This document shows, in pieces, positions 34,065 through 43,590 of a DNA stretch of 64,000 bases. Source of the DNA: Bacillota bacterium (lineage in GTDB: Bacteria; Bacillota; Bacilli; Paenibacillales; Paenibacillaceae). The stretch's first letter is position 1, and the number at the start of each line of letters is the position of its first letter. Location: assembly GCA_023433615.1 (NCBI GenBank), contig JAEZCJ010000120.1, positions 1-64,000 of the forward strand. The letters are read 5' to 3'. The notes below the pieces were generated by a model that was not told the DNA's origin, ran no database searches, and saw nothing but the letters and a program-made list of their open reading frames with translations. Position numbers and translations under genes: made by a program.

Positions 34065-34936
34065 CCACGCAAAAATGGGTAATGACCGGCATCGGCGCTT
34101 TCCTGGTTATCATCGCGCTGTTCGGCTCCATGTTCATCGTTCGCGAAGGCGAATACAAGGTCGTGCTGCAATTCGGCGAAGCGATCCGGATCCACGAAGA
34201 ACCGGGGATCAAGTTCAAGATCCCGTTCATTGAGTCGGTCACGACGCTGCCGAAGTACCAGAAAGTATACGACAGCCAGCCGACGACGATCCTGACGAAG
34301 GACAAGAAGCCGATCATCGTCGACAACTATACGGTATGGCGGATCAGCCAGCCGCAGCAGTTCCTGCGGTCGCTTCAGACGGTCGGCACGGCTGAAAGCC
34401 GTCTCGGCGATGCGGTCTACAATGCCATCAGACGGAAGCTGTCGGAGATCGAATATGGTTCGATCATCAGCGAGAATACGTCGCGGGGCGACTTGAACGA
34501 CGAGATTACGCGCATCGTCCAAGACGTGGCCGTGAATCAAGGCTACGGCGTCGAGATCGTGGACGTACGGATCAAGCGTACCGACCTGCCTGAGGAGAAC
34601 AAGCAGAGCGTATACAATCGGATGATTTCCGACCGTCAATCGATCGCGGCAGGCTATCTGTCCGAAGGCGACGAGGAGTCCCGGAAGATCACGTCGAATG
34701 CTGACCGCCAAGCGTCCGAATTGATCTCGCAAGCGCAGGCCGACGCGAAGAAGATTATCGCGGAGGGCGAAGAAGAAGCGGCGCGAATCTATAACGAATC
34801 GTACGGCAAGAATCCAGGCTTCTACAAGCTGTATCGAACGCTCGAAAGCTACATCACGTCCTTCCAAGGAGAACCGGTCATCATGCTGCCAGCCGATTCG
34901 CCGTATGCAAGGTTCTTGATGGGCGACCGGCAGTAA
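34061..34936 (+). CDS. hflC: FtsH protease modulator HflC
   Basis: A 291-residue partner of HflK. It has one N-terminal membrane helix (WVMTGIGAFLVIIALFGSMF), the SPFH domain with VREGEYKVVLQFGEA and EPGIKFKIPFIESV, a conserved DVRIKRTDLPEEN segment and a coiled coil (SQAQADAKKIIAEGEEEA). It ends PYARFLMGDRQ. It starts within the stop region of hflK with GGAGGTG upstream, so translation is coupled. The pair acts at the membrane on FtsH substrate choice. Confidence 0.93.
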   Translation: MTTQKWVMTGIGAFLVIIALFGSMFIVREGEYKVVLQFGEAIRIHEEPGIKFKIPFIESVTTLPKYQKVYDSQPTTILTKDKKPIIVDNYTVWRISQPQQFLRSLQTVGTAESRLGDAVYNAIRRKLSEIEYGSIISENTSRGDLNDEITRIVQDVAVNQGYGVEIVDVRIKRTDLPEENKQSVYNRMISDRQSIAAGYLSEGDEESRKITSNADRQASELISQAQADAKKIIAEGEEEAARIYNESYGKNPGFYKLYRTLESYITSFQGEPVIMLPADSPYARFLMGDRQ

Positions 34937-34968
34937 GCAGACATTCCTATCGCAGCGGCAAGACAGAC

Positions 34969-35003
34969 AACGCCCATCCGGCTTCGATGCCGGATGGGCG
35001 TTG
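34969..35003. terminator. hairpin between convergent hflC and HD-protein genes
   Basis: CAACGCCCATCCGGC-TTCGAT-GCCGGATGGGCGTTG, a perfect 15-bp stem. The flanking T-runs are weak in both directions. Confidence 0.75.
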
Positions 35004-35026
35004 TCGTTGGTGCGGCAGCAGCGAGA

Positions 35027-36001
35027 CTATAACCGAATGAATTCCACGCCGGCGAGCTGATGATCATCGAGCGCGATGAGCTGATCGGAGCCGCTTAAAC
35101 GCAGGAGCGGCGAGCACGGACGCTCTGTCAATCCGACGACGAGAGCCGTCCGGCCTGAAGGCGTGCGCACCGTGCTGCCTGGCAGCATCTTGGGGATGGA
35201 CTGCGATAAGGCCATCGTCTCGCGAGCGGCGAATAACCGGTCCGGAAGCGCGAGCAGCACCTCCAGCGCACCGTAGTACATCGTCTCCGACACATCCGAC
35301 AGATGATCGAATAGATTGCAGAGGTAGCACAGCTTCGCCGCATGCGCGAACGGTTTATCCGTCGTGCTGCGGCGGTGGCGGTCGCCGGCAACGTTCTGAT
35401 GTTGCAGAATGATATGCGGGATGAACGAGCCTGCGGGGTAATGGGGCTTGGCGAACAGATAGCCGACCAGCGGGTGCTCAGAGTCGTCGGCATCCGTAAG
35501 CATCTTCCCGATATCATGCAGCAGGCATCCGGCAATCAGCTCCATCCGGTCGGCATCTTGCCAGCCGAGCTTGTCTGCGGCCTGCGCGGCCCAGAGGGCA
35601 ACGTTAACGACATGCGCATAGAGCTGCAGGCTGATCGGCACAGAGCGGGAAGGGAGCGGAACGACAGTGCCGCGTGCCGAGACATAGCCGTTAATCGCGC
35701 TTGCCGCTTCTTCCAGCTCAGCTGTCGCGAAGCGATCGTTGCAGGCTTCCAGGTACACGGAGCGGATCGCATGGACCAGCCTGATCCAAGCCTGCGAGTC
35801 CATCAGCTCCTCGAAACGGACATCGCGCGTCTCTTCGTCCTGCACGACCGCCTTGTCGATGCCGTATCGTTTCAGCTCAGCGAGCAGCTCCATCGTCAAG
35901 AGCGCGCCGGGTTCGGCGATCAGCTGGCCCATCGTGCCATATATAGGCCTGGCCGCCGTACATGCGCCAGGTCGAATCGATTCCACTAACATCAGATGCA
36001 T
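35027..36001 (-). CDS. HD-domain protein related to HD-GYP but without the GYP motif
   Basis: A 324-residue protein with an N-terminal module like that of HD-GYP proteins (LVESIRPGACTAARPIYGTM, GIDKAVVQD), a central HD domain (LLHDIGKMLTDADDSEHP), and a small C-terminal beta module (PGSTVRTPSGRTALVVGLTE). Where HD-GYP enzymes have HHExxDGSGYP it has ILQHQNVAGDRHRR. Metal binding by the HD residues is plausible, but cyclic-di-GMP hydrolysis is doubtful. ATG at 36001 follows GGAG at eight bases; an upstream GTG is less likely. An intact relative lies at 62289. Confidence 0.8.
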   Translation of the reverse strand: MHLMLVESIRPGACTAARPIYGTMGQLIAEPGALLTMELLAELKRYGIDKAVVQDEETRDVRFEELMDSQAWIRLVHAIRSVYLEACNDRFATAELEEAASAINGYVSARGTVVPLPSRSVPISLQLYAHVVNVALWAAQAADKLGWQDADRMELIAGCLLHDIGKMLTDADDSEHPLVGYLFAKPHYPAGSFIPHIILQHQNVAGDRHRRSTTDKPFAHAAKLCYLCNLFDHLSDVSETMYYGALEVLLALPDRLFAARETMALSQSIPKMLPGSTVRTPSGRTALVVGLTERPCSPLLRLSGSDQLIALDDHQLAGVEFIRL

Positions 36002-36150
36002 CTCGATCACTCCATTGCACTAACCTTCGAGTAAGCAGGGCTAGACCCTGAGAACCATTATGGCAATGAAGTTTGTGGAAAGTTACGCATCGTGTGTCAG
36101 TTTTCTGTTAGAAGGAATCAAGAGACGTTAACAGGCGTTAGAAGGGGAAT

Positions 36151-36179
36151 GCAAAAACCAGCTTCGCGGGAAGCTGGTT
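36151..36179 (-). terminator. terminator of the OmpR-type regulator gene
   Basis: AACCAGCTTC-CCGC-GAAGCTGGTT then TTTGC on the minus strand. It begins at the stop codon of the gene. Confidence 0.8.
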
Positions 36180-36873
36180 AAGGCTGGAACTTATATCCGA
36201 CGCCCCATACGGTCTTAATATGCTTGGGCTCCTTCGGATTGATTTCGATCTTCTTCCTGAGGTTCGTGACATGCACATCGATGGCTCGATCATTGACGAA
36301 GGAATCGACGCCCCTGAGCGCATTGATCAGCTCTTCGCGGCTGAAGACGCGGCCGGGATGCTGGCAGAATAAGCGCATGATCTCGAAGCTGGAATACGTC
36401 GTCTCGGTATGCTGCCCGTCCAATACGATTGTCCGCTTCTCCAGATCGATGCGGATGCGCTCTTGCGGAGTCGCGGAGCTAGGGACGGCGTCTGCGGCAG
36501 CCTGCATCTGCGGCATCGCTCGACGAAGCACGGTCTCGATGCGAGCCTTCAATTCCTGCATGCTGAAAGGCTTGCATAAGTAATCGTCGGCACCGGCCAT
36601 CAGCACCTTGATCTTCTCGTTCACTTCGGATTTCATGGAGACGACGATAATCGGCACATCGGTGAGCTCTCGGAGGGTCACGCACAGGTCGGCGCCGTCT
36701 GCATCTGGAAGCATCAGGTCAAGCAAGATGATGCAAGGGCTGCTTGCGCGAAACAGCTCCAAGGCATCCTTCGCCGTCTGCGCGTGCTCGACTTCATAAT
36801 GCTCGCCTGTCAGATAGAGCCGCAGCATCTCGCCGAAGATCAGGTCATCCTCGATTATTAGCACCTTGGTCAT
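36178..36873 (-). CDS. OmpR/PhoB-type response regulator
   Basis: A 231-residue regulator with a receiver domain (KVLIIEDDLIFGEMLRLYL; Asp52 in IILLDLMLPDADG; Lys in CKPFS) and a winged-helix DNA-binding domain (FEIMRLFCQHPGRVFSREEL, DVHVTNLRKKIE, IKTVWGVGYKF). ATG at 36873 follows GGTGG; the frame runs 15 bases further. It lies 98 bp downstream of a large hybrid kinase with an HPt domain on the same strand, so it is the natural end of that phosphorelay. A TATAAT in the gap suggests it may also have its own promoter. Targets are unknown. Confidence 0.92.
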   Translation of the reverse strand: MTKVLIIEDDLIFGEMLRLYLTGEHYEVEHAQTAKDALELFRASSPCIILLDLMLPDADGADLCVTLRELTDVPIIVVSMKSEVNEKIKVLMAGADDYLCKPFSMQELKARIETVLRRAMPQMQAAADAVPSSATPQERIRIDLEKRTIVLDGQHTETTYSSFEIMRLFCQHPGRVFSREELINALRGVDSFVNDRAIDVHVTNLRKKIEINPKEPKHIKTVWGVGYKFQP

Positions 36874-36971
36874 GCTTCCACCACCCAAAATGTATGGCGT
36901 ATATTAAAAAAACAAATCTTTTCTTAACATTTTCTACTATTTCCTATTATAGCTTGCCGACTACTGGAAGT

Positions 36972-39900
36972 CTATTCAAGTTTTTGTCGATCGACGGCAT
37001 GGTCGATTGCTTCGATCAGGCGGTTAATGGCCGAATCGAGCGCGCGCAGCAGCGCTTGCTCGCGCTCGGCGTTCATCGCGGCGCCGGCGATCGCGTGCTC
37101 CAGTTCGCCGGCCAGCCGATAGACGGTGCCTGCCGCCAGATTGCCGGCAGCGCCTCGCAGCGTATGGGCGAATCGCTTGGCGGCAGGACGATCGTCTTGG
37201 GCGAGCAGCTCGTCCAGGCGGGCTGCGGCGCCGGCGTATTCCCTGCGGAACGCGGCAAGCACCTGCAGCAGAATTTCCGCCTTGCCGTCCATCAAACGAA
37301 GCGCCTCATGCCAATCGAGCGCCTCTGCCTCCGCTTCATCTCCAGCCTCCGTCACCTCCGCCTCCGCATTTAAGCGGGGTTGGCGCGCTGCGGCCGCTTC
37401 TTCCCGGATCTGGCCGGCATCGCGCGGCGGCGCGAAAGCCGGCAGCCACTTGGCGAGCACGGCATACAGCCGTTCAGGCTGCAGCGGCTTCGTCATGACC
37501 TCGTTCATGCCGGCCTGCATGCAAGCCTCCTGCTGCGCCTTGGTCGTATCGGCCGTGAGGGCGATAATCGGCATTCCCGCGTAGCGCTGGTCGGCTCGAA
37601 TGCGCCGCGTCGTCTCCATGCCGTCAATGACCGGCATATGGATGTCCATCAGGATAAGCCCGTATGTGCCGATCTCCAGCATGGTCAACGCTTCTCTGCC
37701 GTCGCCGGCCACGGTTACGGGGAAGCCTTCGGCTTCCAGCAGCGATCGCGTGACCATCTGGTTCACGAGATTGTCCTCTACGACGAGCAATGCCGGTCGG
37801 CTCGGCTTCACGGGCGCAAGCTTTGCCTCGGAGGCCGCAGCTGTGACAACCGCGGTCGCCGAAGCGGTCGCCCGCAGGCGCTCCTGTTCGCGAAGCGACG
37901 AGAGCGCGTGACGAATGCCGTACCGGCTGACCGGCTTCGTCATGACAGCATTCGGCTGCCAATTCGCGGCAAGCTGATCGATGGCGATGCGGCCGTTGAG
38001 CGAGGTGTAGACGACCGTGCGAATGCCGCGCAGGTCGGCCTGCCGCTTCATGTGGAACCATGTCTCCTCGCCGTACATATCCTCGGCTTCCATATCGAGC
38101 ATGAGCACATCGATGCCCGGTTCCCGTTCAAGCGTCTCCGCGGCTTCCTTCCATGATGCTGCCGGCATGACGCGTCCGACCAGACTGCCGAGCGTCTCCG
38201 TTAACTGGCCGCGCATCTCGGCATGATCCTCTGCGATGAGCACGGTCCAACCTCGCGCGGCGTCTGCCGCAAGATGCGCTTGCGCAGGTTCGGCGGCTGC
38301 GGCGTGAAGCTGCTCGCTGCCGTCCCCGAGCCCGAACGGCAGCGTGAACCGGAACACGCTGCCGCGACCCATTCGGCTGGCAACCTCGATCGGGCTGCCC
38401 CCCATCCGTTCGACCAGACTGCTCGCGATGACGAGCCCGAGACCGGTTCCGCCGTATTTACGAGAGGTGGAGCCGTCAATCTGTACGAATGGCTGGAACA
38501 GGCGGCGCGTCTGCTCCTCATTCATGCCGATGCCGGTATCCGTGACGGTGAACTGCAGACGGATCGAAGATGCCGTCCGTTCTTCGACGCCGACATCCAA
38601 TCGCACGATGCCGTGATCGGTGAATTTGACTGCGTTGCTCATGAGATTGAGCAGCACCTGGCCGAGCCGCGAAGGATCGCCGTGCAGCGAAGACGGAACG
38701 CCGGGATCGATGGCGATCAGCGCTTCGATGGGCTTATACCCCAGCAGCACGCTTACCGTCCCGCACATGCCATGCACGGTTTCCTCCAGCGCGAACGGGA
38801 CAACGTCGATGTTCAGCTTATCCGCTTCGATTTTGGAGAAATCGAGAATGTCGTTCACGATCTGCAGAAGCGCATGCGAGGAGCTCTGAATCTTGTGCAT
38901 GTAATCCTGCTGCACGACCGTCATGGACGTGCGGTTCATGAGGTGGGACAAGCCGATGATGCCGTTGAGCGGTGTCCGAATTTCATGGCTCATGCGGGCG
39001 AGGAACATGCTCTTCGCTTGGCTTGCTTCCTTCATCTCTTGCTGCGCGCGCATCCATTCCGTAATGTCTCGCGAGATCGCGGAGAAGAACAGCTCGCCGC
39101 CGTCTTCGGCGGCGTGGGCAACGATCGTCTGGGACACGACCGCTTTGCCGCCGCCCGGCAGCATCACCGTTGTCTCGTATTCCGCATACCCGTGACGCTT
39201 CGCTTCCGCGATAGCCTCTCCGAAGCGGACGGCGCCGCTGGTCGTAAGATACCGCTTGAAGTTCCGGGGGCCATCCCCGGTTCCGCGCCCGCCGAACAGA
39301 TGATGACCGGCTTCGTTCATGTAGAAAATATTCCCGTGCGTATCGAAGGTAACGATGCAGTCATGCGCCGATTCGACAATGCTGAGCAGCCGATTCCGCA
39401 TGCGGACCGTCTCCTTGAAGGCAGTCATATCCCTCGCGACGATGACCCAGCCCTTCGATGCGCCGCTCGGGTGCATCATCGCGGATATGTTCGCTTCGAC
39501 CGGAATCCTCGTTCCGGATCGCGCGATCCATACCCATTCCGAATCGTCCGATGCTTGGCCGCTCCCGTCCATATGCCGGAAGAAGCGAGGGTCATCGCCA
39601 TGATCGAGCCATAGCGCAGGCGTCTCGAGGCCGATCAGCTCCTCCGCGCGATAACCGAGCATCTCTTCGGCGCGGCCGTTGAACATCGTGATCCGGTAAT
39701 CGGCATCCGTGACGATCATGGCATATTGATTGCGCCCGATGAACGCCTCGAACGGCTCGAACAGGCCGCGCAGGCTGCGCGTCATCTCGTTGACGGAGAC
39801 CGCTAAGGAGGCGATCTCGTCCTGATTATGCGGTTCGATCGGCGCGATGGAGAAATTGCCGCGTGCCACCTTGTCGGTCACGTTCGCAATTTGGCGGATG

Positions 39901-40826
39901 CGCCGAATGACCGTGCGGTCCAGTAAGGTGTAGATGAGCAGGAATAGCACCAGCTCGGTGACGACGATGACGCCAAGCGTCATGCGCAAGAGCGATTGCT
40001 GAGGGGCATAGTAGGCTTCCTTGCCGAAAGCCAAGGCGAGTATCCAGTTGCTGCTGGGCACTTTCGTGTAGAATACCTTGACGGGATCGTCGATGACCAA
40101 GTCGACGATCCCGCTCTCTCGATGCAGACTTGCCTCGAGCTTGGTCTGCTCGGAAGGATAGTCCCGCAGGAAGTTGCGCTTCAGAATCACGTTCGGATTG
40201 CGATTGTACAGGATGTCCAGCCGGCTGTTGACGAGGTTAACGCGGCGGTCCTCGCCGATGCCGTTGTCCGTCTGCAGATAGGTGCGGAACAGCCGGGTCG
40301 CGTCGACCGTCAGGTAGATGATCTGCCTGACGCCGCCCCGCTCATCCAATACGGGTGCAAGAATCGGCAGCGCGTAGCTGCCGTCGGAAGCGAAGTAGGG
40401 GTCTTCGACGCTGCTTCGTCCGTTCTTGGCAAGCGCGAATCCGGAGGTGTCTCCGATATTCATCCAGCCGCCGTTCGACAGCGCAAGCTTGCCTTCCAGG
40501 TTCGCGATGCCGACATGCAGGAAATAGCTGTCGACATCGAGCGAGAGCTCCTCGGATAAATAGGCTAATTGTTGTTCCAGCGTCCCTTGGCGCATCCGTT
40601 CGGTCCGGCTGACGATCTTCAGTTCGGCCAAGCGGAGCAGCAGGAACGCCGATAGATTGTTGGCGGTATCGGCAACGGTAGCGAGCGTATTCTGCTCGAG
40701 CTGGCGGTTCAGCTTCTGCTTCGACATCGTGTAGTTGGCTAGGCCTGCCGTGCATAACGCGATGGTCGTGGTCACGAACAGCAGGGTGGCGAGCTTGACG
40801 CGAATGGATCGTAGCATGTGGATCAT
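36972..40826 (-). CDS. large hybrid histidine kinase with two receivers and HPt domain
   Basis: A 1284-residue membrane kinase. Order: membrane helix (LATLLFVTTTIALCTAGLAN), extracellular Cache-like sensor to about residue 280, second helix (LGVIVVTELVLFLLIYTLL), HAMP, two PAS domains (IGRNQYAMIVTDADYRITMF and IVESAHDCIVTFDTHGNIFY), HisKA with His614 (MSHEIRTPLNGIIG), ATPase (DTGIGMNEEQ, GGTGLGLVIA), a first receiver (VLIAEDHAEMRGQL), a second receiver (Asp1061 in ILMDIHMPVIDGM), and an HPt domain with His1221 (AHTLRGAAGNLA). Every domain keeps its key residue, so a full His-Asp-His relay is possible. The layout resembles BarA/EvgS-type kinases. It is followed by an OmpR-type regulator and is divergent from another hybrid kinase. 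Confidence 0.92.
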   Translation of the reverse strand: MIHMLRSIRVKLATLLFVTTTIALCTAGLANYTMSKQKLNRQLEQNTLATVADTANNLSAFLLLRLAELKIVSRTERMRQGTLEQQLAYLSEELSLDVDSYFLHVGIANLEGKLALSNGGWMNIGDTSGFALAKNGRSSVEDPYFASDGSYALPILAPVLDERGGVRQIIYLTVDATRLFRTYLQTDNGIGEDRRVNLVNSRLDILYNRNPNVILKRNFLRDYPSEQTKLEASLHRESGIVDLVIDDPVKVFYTKVPSSNWILALAFGKEAYYAPQQSLLRMTLGVIVVTELVLFLLIYTLLDRTVIRRIRQIANVTDKVARGNFSIAPIEPHNQDEIASLAVSVNEMTRSLRGLFEPFEAFIGRNQYAMIVTDADYRITMFNGRAEEMLGYRAEELIGLETPALWLDHGDDPRFFRHMDGSGQASDDSEWVWIARSGTRIPVEANISAMMHPSGASKGWVIVARDMTAFKETVRMRNRLLSIVESAHDCIVTFDTHGNIFYMNEAGHHLFGGRGTGDGPRNFKRYLTTSGAVRFGEAIAEAKRHGYAEYETTVMLPGGGKAVVSQTIVAHAAEDGGELFFSAISRDITEWMRAQQEMKEASQAKSMFLARMSHEIRTPLNGIIGLSHLMNRTSMTVVQQDYMHKIQSSSHALLQIVNDILDFSKIEADKLNIDVVPFALEETVHGMCGTVSVLLGYKPIEALIAIDPGVPSSLHGDPSRLGQVLLNLMSNAVKFTDHGIVRLDVGVEERTASSIRLQFTVTDTGIGMNEEQTRRLFQPFVQIDGSTSRKYGGTGLGLVIASSLVERMGGSPIEVASRMGRGSVFRFTLPFGLGDGSEQLHAAAAEPAQAHLAADAARGWTVLIAEDHAEMRGQLTETLGSLVGRVMPAASWKEAAETLEREPGIDVLMLDMEAEDMYGEETWFHMKRQADLRGIRTVVYTSLNGRIAIDQLAANWQPNAVMTKPVSRYGIRHALSSLREQERLRATASATAVVTAAASEAKLAPVKPSRPALLVVEDNLVNQMVTRSLLEAEGFPVTVAGDGREALTMLEIGTYGLILMDIHMPVIDGMETTRRIRADQRYAGMPIIALTADTTKAQQEACMQAGMNEVMTKPLQPERLYAVLAKWLPAFAPPRDAGQIREEAAAARQPRLNAEAEVTEAGDEAEAEALDWHEALRLMDGKAEILLQVLAAFRREYAGAAARLDELLAQDDRPAAKRFAHTLRGAAGNLAAGTVYRLAGELEHAIAGAAMNAEREQALLRALDSAINRLIEAIDHAVDRQKLE

Positions 40827-41033
40827 CCCATCCTTCTATTGGCTGCGAAGCTGGCATTCTATCCCTATAATAGCCGAGAATGGTGGATTGCGACAGAGGA
40901 CGACGTTATTCGCGAGCATGGGGGCAGCGACTGCGACTAAGGGTCGAATCTAGCGATCGACACCTGTTGTTTCCTCCCCTACTATAGTAAAATGGTGGAA
41001 ATCGAAGCGCGGTTGCCGCAGGGGGTTACCATA

Positions 41034-43490
41034 GTGGGACAGTCTGAATATGAGCGTGAATCCGTGTCCGTCCTGAAGGACATCCTGCCTGCAGAGCGCG
41101 GGACTGAAGCGGATCATGCCGCTTATCGCAAGCTGCTGGAAGCGGAGAGGCTGCTTCGCGTGATCGGCGAGTATGCGCAGGATGTCATCACGTACAGCAC
41201 GACTGACGGCCGATGCAGCTATGTCTCTGCATCGGCTTACCGGGCGCTAGGCTATACGCCCGACGAATTGATCGCGATGGGAAGAGATATCCGGGAGCTG
41301 TTCGATATCCCGCCGAACGTGCTCGCGGGAACGTTAGATAGGGGTATGGTGTTCGAATCCCGCATTAGGCATAAGGACGGGACCTTCCGCTGGTTCGAGA
41401 CGACCGTGAACAAGGTCGCTGCCGAGGAAATCGAGGCTGGAGCCGAGGAGATGCTGCTGTCGATCGGACGGGACATCACCGAACGGAAACGGATGGAAGA
41501 GCGGCTGCGGGAAAGCGAGCGGCGGTATAAATCCCTATTCGATTATAACCCGTCCAGCATCTACGCCTTCGATTCGGATGGCGGTCTGGCCTCCTTCAAC
41601 ATGCAGCTTGTGGAGCTGACCGGCTATGCAAGCGAAGAGCTGCAGCAGATTCCGTTCCGCGAGCTGATCCATGAGGACGACCGCCAGCGGGCCGAACAGA
41701 TGCTGGCCGTCACGATGAGCGGGATTCCGGTGCGGTTCGAGGCCAGGATGGTTCGCAAGGACGGCGTCGAAGTTGCTTGCGGGGTGACGAATGTTCCGAT
41801 CGTCGTGGACGGTCAGGTCGTCGGAGCTTACGGAATTGCGAGCGATATTCGCGAACGCAAGCAGTACATTGAGCAGATCGAACGGCTGAGCTATCGGCAT
41901 AGCCTTATCTTAGGCGCAATCACGGAAGGTCTCTTCATGCTCGACCAAGAAGGCCGGGCGATCTTCCTCAATCCCGCTGCTGAGCGAATGCTCGGCTACG
42001 AGCTGGAGGAATTCGTCGGCCGCTGCAGCCATGATGTCATCCATCATACGCGGGCAGACGGCACGCCGTATACGCGCGAATCGAATCCGATCGCCCGGAC
42101 GATCGAGGACGGCCTGGCGCGCTCCATGAACGATGAAGTGTTCTGGAGGAAGGACGGCACGAGCTTCCTGGTGGAGTATCGCGTCAATCCGATCATCGAT
42201 GACGGGCGAATCGTCGGAGCGGTCGTCGTGTTCAACGACGTGACCGGGGAGCGCGAAATTCGCGCGGCGAAGGAGAATGCCGAACGGGCGGACCGCGCGA
42301 AGTCCGAATTCCTCGCGATGATGAGCCACGAGATCCGCACGCCGATGAACGGCATTCTGGGCATGACCGATCTGCTGCTCGAGACCGGTCTGACCGAGGA
42401 GCAGCAGGAATACGCGGAGATTATCCACTCGAGCGGCGAGACGCTGCTGCGCATCTTGAACGATATTCTCGATTTCAGCAAGATCGAAGCCGGCAAGCTT
42501 GTCTTGGAGGACGAACTGTTCGATCTGGCGGGCACGATCGCGATGACGATCGATCTGTTCAAGCCAAAGGCGGAGCAGAAAGGGCTGGAGCTGCTATGCA
42601 ACGTCGCTCCCGATGTACCCGGAGCGGTCGTCGGGGATGCAACCCGATTCCGTCAAGTGCTCACGAATCTCGTCGGCAACGCGATCAAGTTCACCGAGCA
42701 GGGAAGCGTGACCGTATCGGTCGATGTCCGGCAGGGAGCCGGCGGCGAGGCAGGCAAGCTTCTTCGCGTCACGGTGAGGGATACCGGCATCGGCATACCG
42801 GCCGATAAGCTTCAGCATCTGTTCCAATCGTTCTCGCAGCTGCATCCGGCACTCAGCCGCACTTACGGGGGCACGGGGCTCGGCCTAGCCATCACCAAGC
42901 GTCTCGTCGAGCTGATGGGCGGCGTCATCGCCGTCGACAGCGTCGAAGGGAAGGGTTCGGTATTCGCATTCGAGATGGAACTGCACGGCGAGATCTGTTC
43001 GACGGCCGGCGATCACGAAGCGGATGCCGAACTGCGGGCGAACCGGGCGGCTAGGCCGCCTGCATGGCAACCCCATGCGCGATGCGCATCGACGGATTCC
43101 AGGTGCCTGCGCATTCTGCTCGCGGAAGACCATCCGGTGAACCAGCAGCTCTTCCTGCGGGTATTGGACCGGCTCGGATACGCGGCAGACGTCGTGCAGA
43201 ACGGCGTCGAAGCGGTGGAGATGATTCTGAAGCAGCCTTATGACCTCGTCTTCATGGACATCCAGATGCCTGTGATGGACGGGATTAAGGCGACCGGGCT
43301 CATCAGGCAATTGCTGCCGGAGACGAAGCTTCCAGTCATCGTCGCCCTGACGGCTCACGCGCGCAAGGAAGACCGGGATATGTGCCTGACGGCAGGCATG
43401 GACGACTACGTCAGCAAGCCGATCCAGATGGACGAGGTCCGCCGCGTGTTTGACCGCTGGCGGGACGGGAAGGGGAAGGCGCAGTCGTGA
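41034..43490 (+). CDS. soluble hybrid histidine kinase with three PAS domains and a receiver
   Basis: An 818-residue kinase without any membrane segment. Order: PAS (VIGEYAQDVITYSTTDGRCS), PAS (LFDYNPSSIYAFDSDGGLAS), PAS (ILGAITEGLFMLDQEGRAIF), HisKA with His432 (MSHEIRTPMNGILG), ATPase (DTGIGIPADK, GGTGLGLAIT) and a C-terminal receiver (LLAEDHPVNQQ; Asp742 in VFMDIQMPVMDG). The GTG at 41034 is preferred: GGGGG lies nine bases ahead. An ATG at 40992 in frame lacks a ribosome site and lies at a TATAGT that looks like a -10. No HPt domain is present. It is divergent from the BarA-like kinase at 40826 and might feed the same relay. Signal unknown, sensed in the cytoplasm. Confidence 0.9.
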   Translation: MGQSEYERESVSVLKDILPAERGTEADHAAYRKLLEAERLLRVIGEYAQDVITYSTTDGRCSYVSASAYRALGYTPDELIAMGRDIRELFDIPPNVLAGTLDRGMVFESRIRHKDGTFRWFETTVNKVAAEEIEAGAEEMLLSIGRDITERKRMEERLRESERRYKSLFDYNPSSIYAFDSDGGLASFNMQLVELTGYASEELQQIPFRELIHEDDRQRAEQMLAVTMSGIPVRFEARMVRKDGVEVACGVTNVPIVVDGQVVGAYGIASDIRERKQYIEQIERLSYRHSLILGAITEGLFMLDQEGRAIFLNPAAERMLGYELEEFVGRCSHDVIHHTRADGTPYTRESNPIARTIEDGLARSMNDEVFWRKDGTSFLVEYRVNPIIDDGRIVGAVVVFNDVTGEREIRAAKENAERADRAKSEFLAMMSHEIRTPMNGILGMTDLLLETGLTEEQQEYAEIIHSSGETLLRILNDILDFSKIEAGKLVLEDELFDLAGTIAMTIDLFKPKAEQKGLELLCNVAPDVPGAVVGDATRFRQVLTNLVGNAIKFTEQGSVTVSVDVRQGAGGEAGKLLRVTVRDTGIGIPADKLQHLFQSFSQLHPALSRTYGGTGLGLAITKRLVELMGGVIAVDSVEGKGSVFAFEMELHGEICSTAGDHEADAELRANRAARPPAWQPHARCASTDSRCLRILLAEDHPVNQQLFLRVLDRLGYAADVVQNGVEAVEMILKQPYDLVFMDIQMPVMDGIKATGLIRQLLPETKLPVIVALTAHARKEDRDMCLTAGMDDYVSKPIQMDEVRRVFDRWRDGKGKAQS

Positions 43491-43590
43491 CCGCGCGAGT
43501 TGTCAATGAATTTACCAGTTGCATGCTTCGGACAACCATGAGATTCTAATCTACGACAAGGTACAGACATGAAGAAGGGCAGAAAAGCGA

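Noticed and set aside
40992..41033. N-terminal extension of the soluble hybrid kinase from the ATG at 40992
   Set aside because: No ribosome site precedes it and it overlaps a -10-like TATAGT; the GTG at 41034 has a good site.
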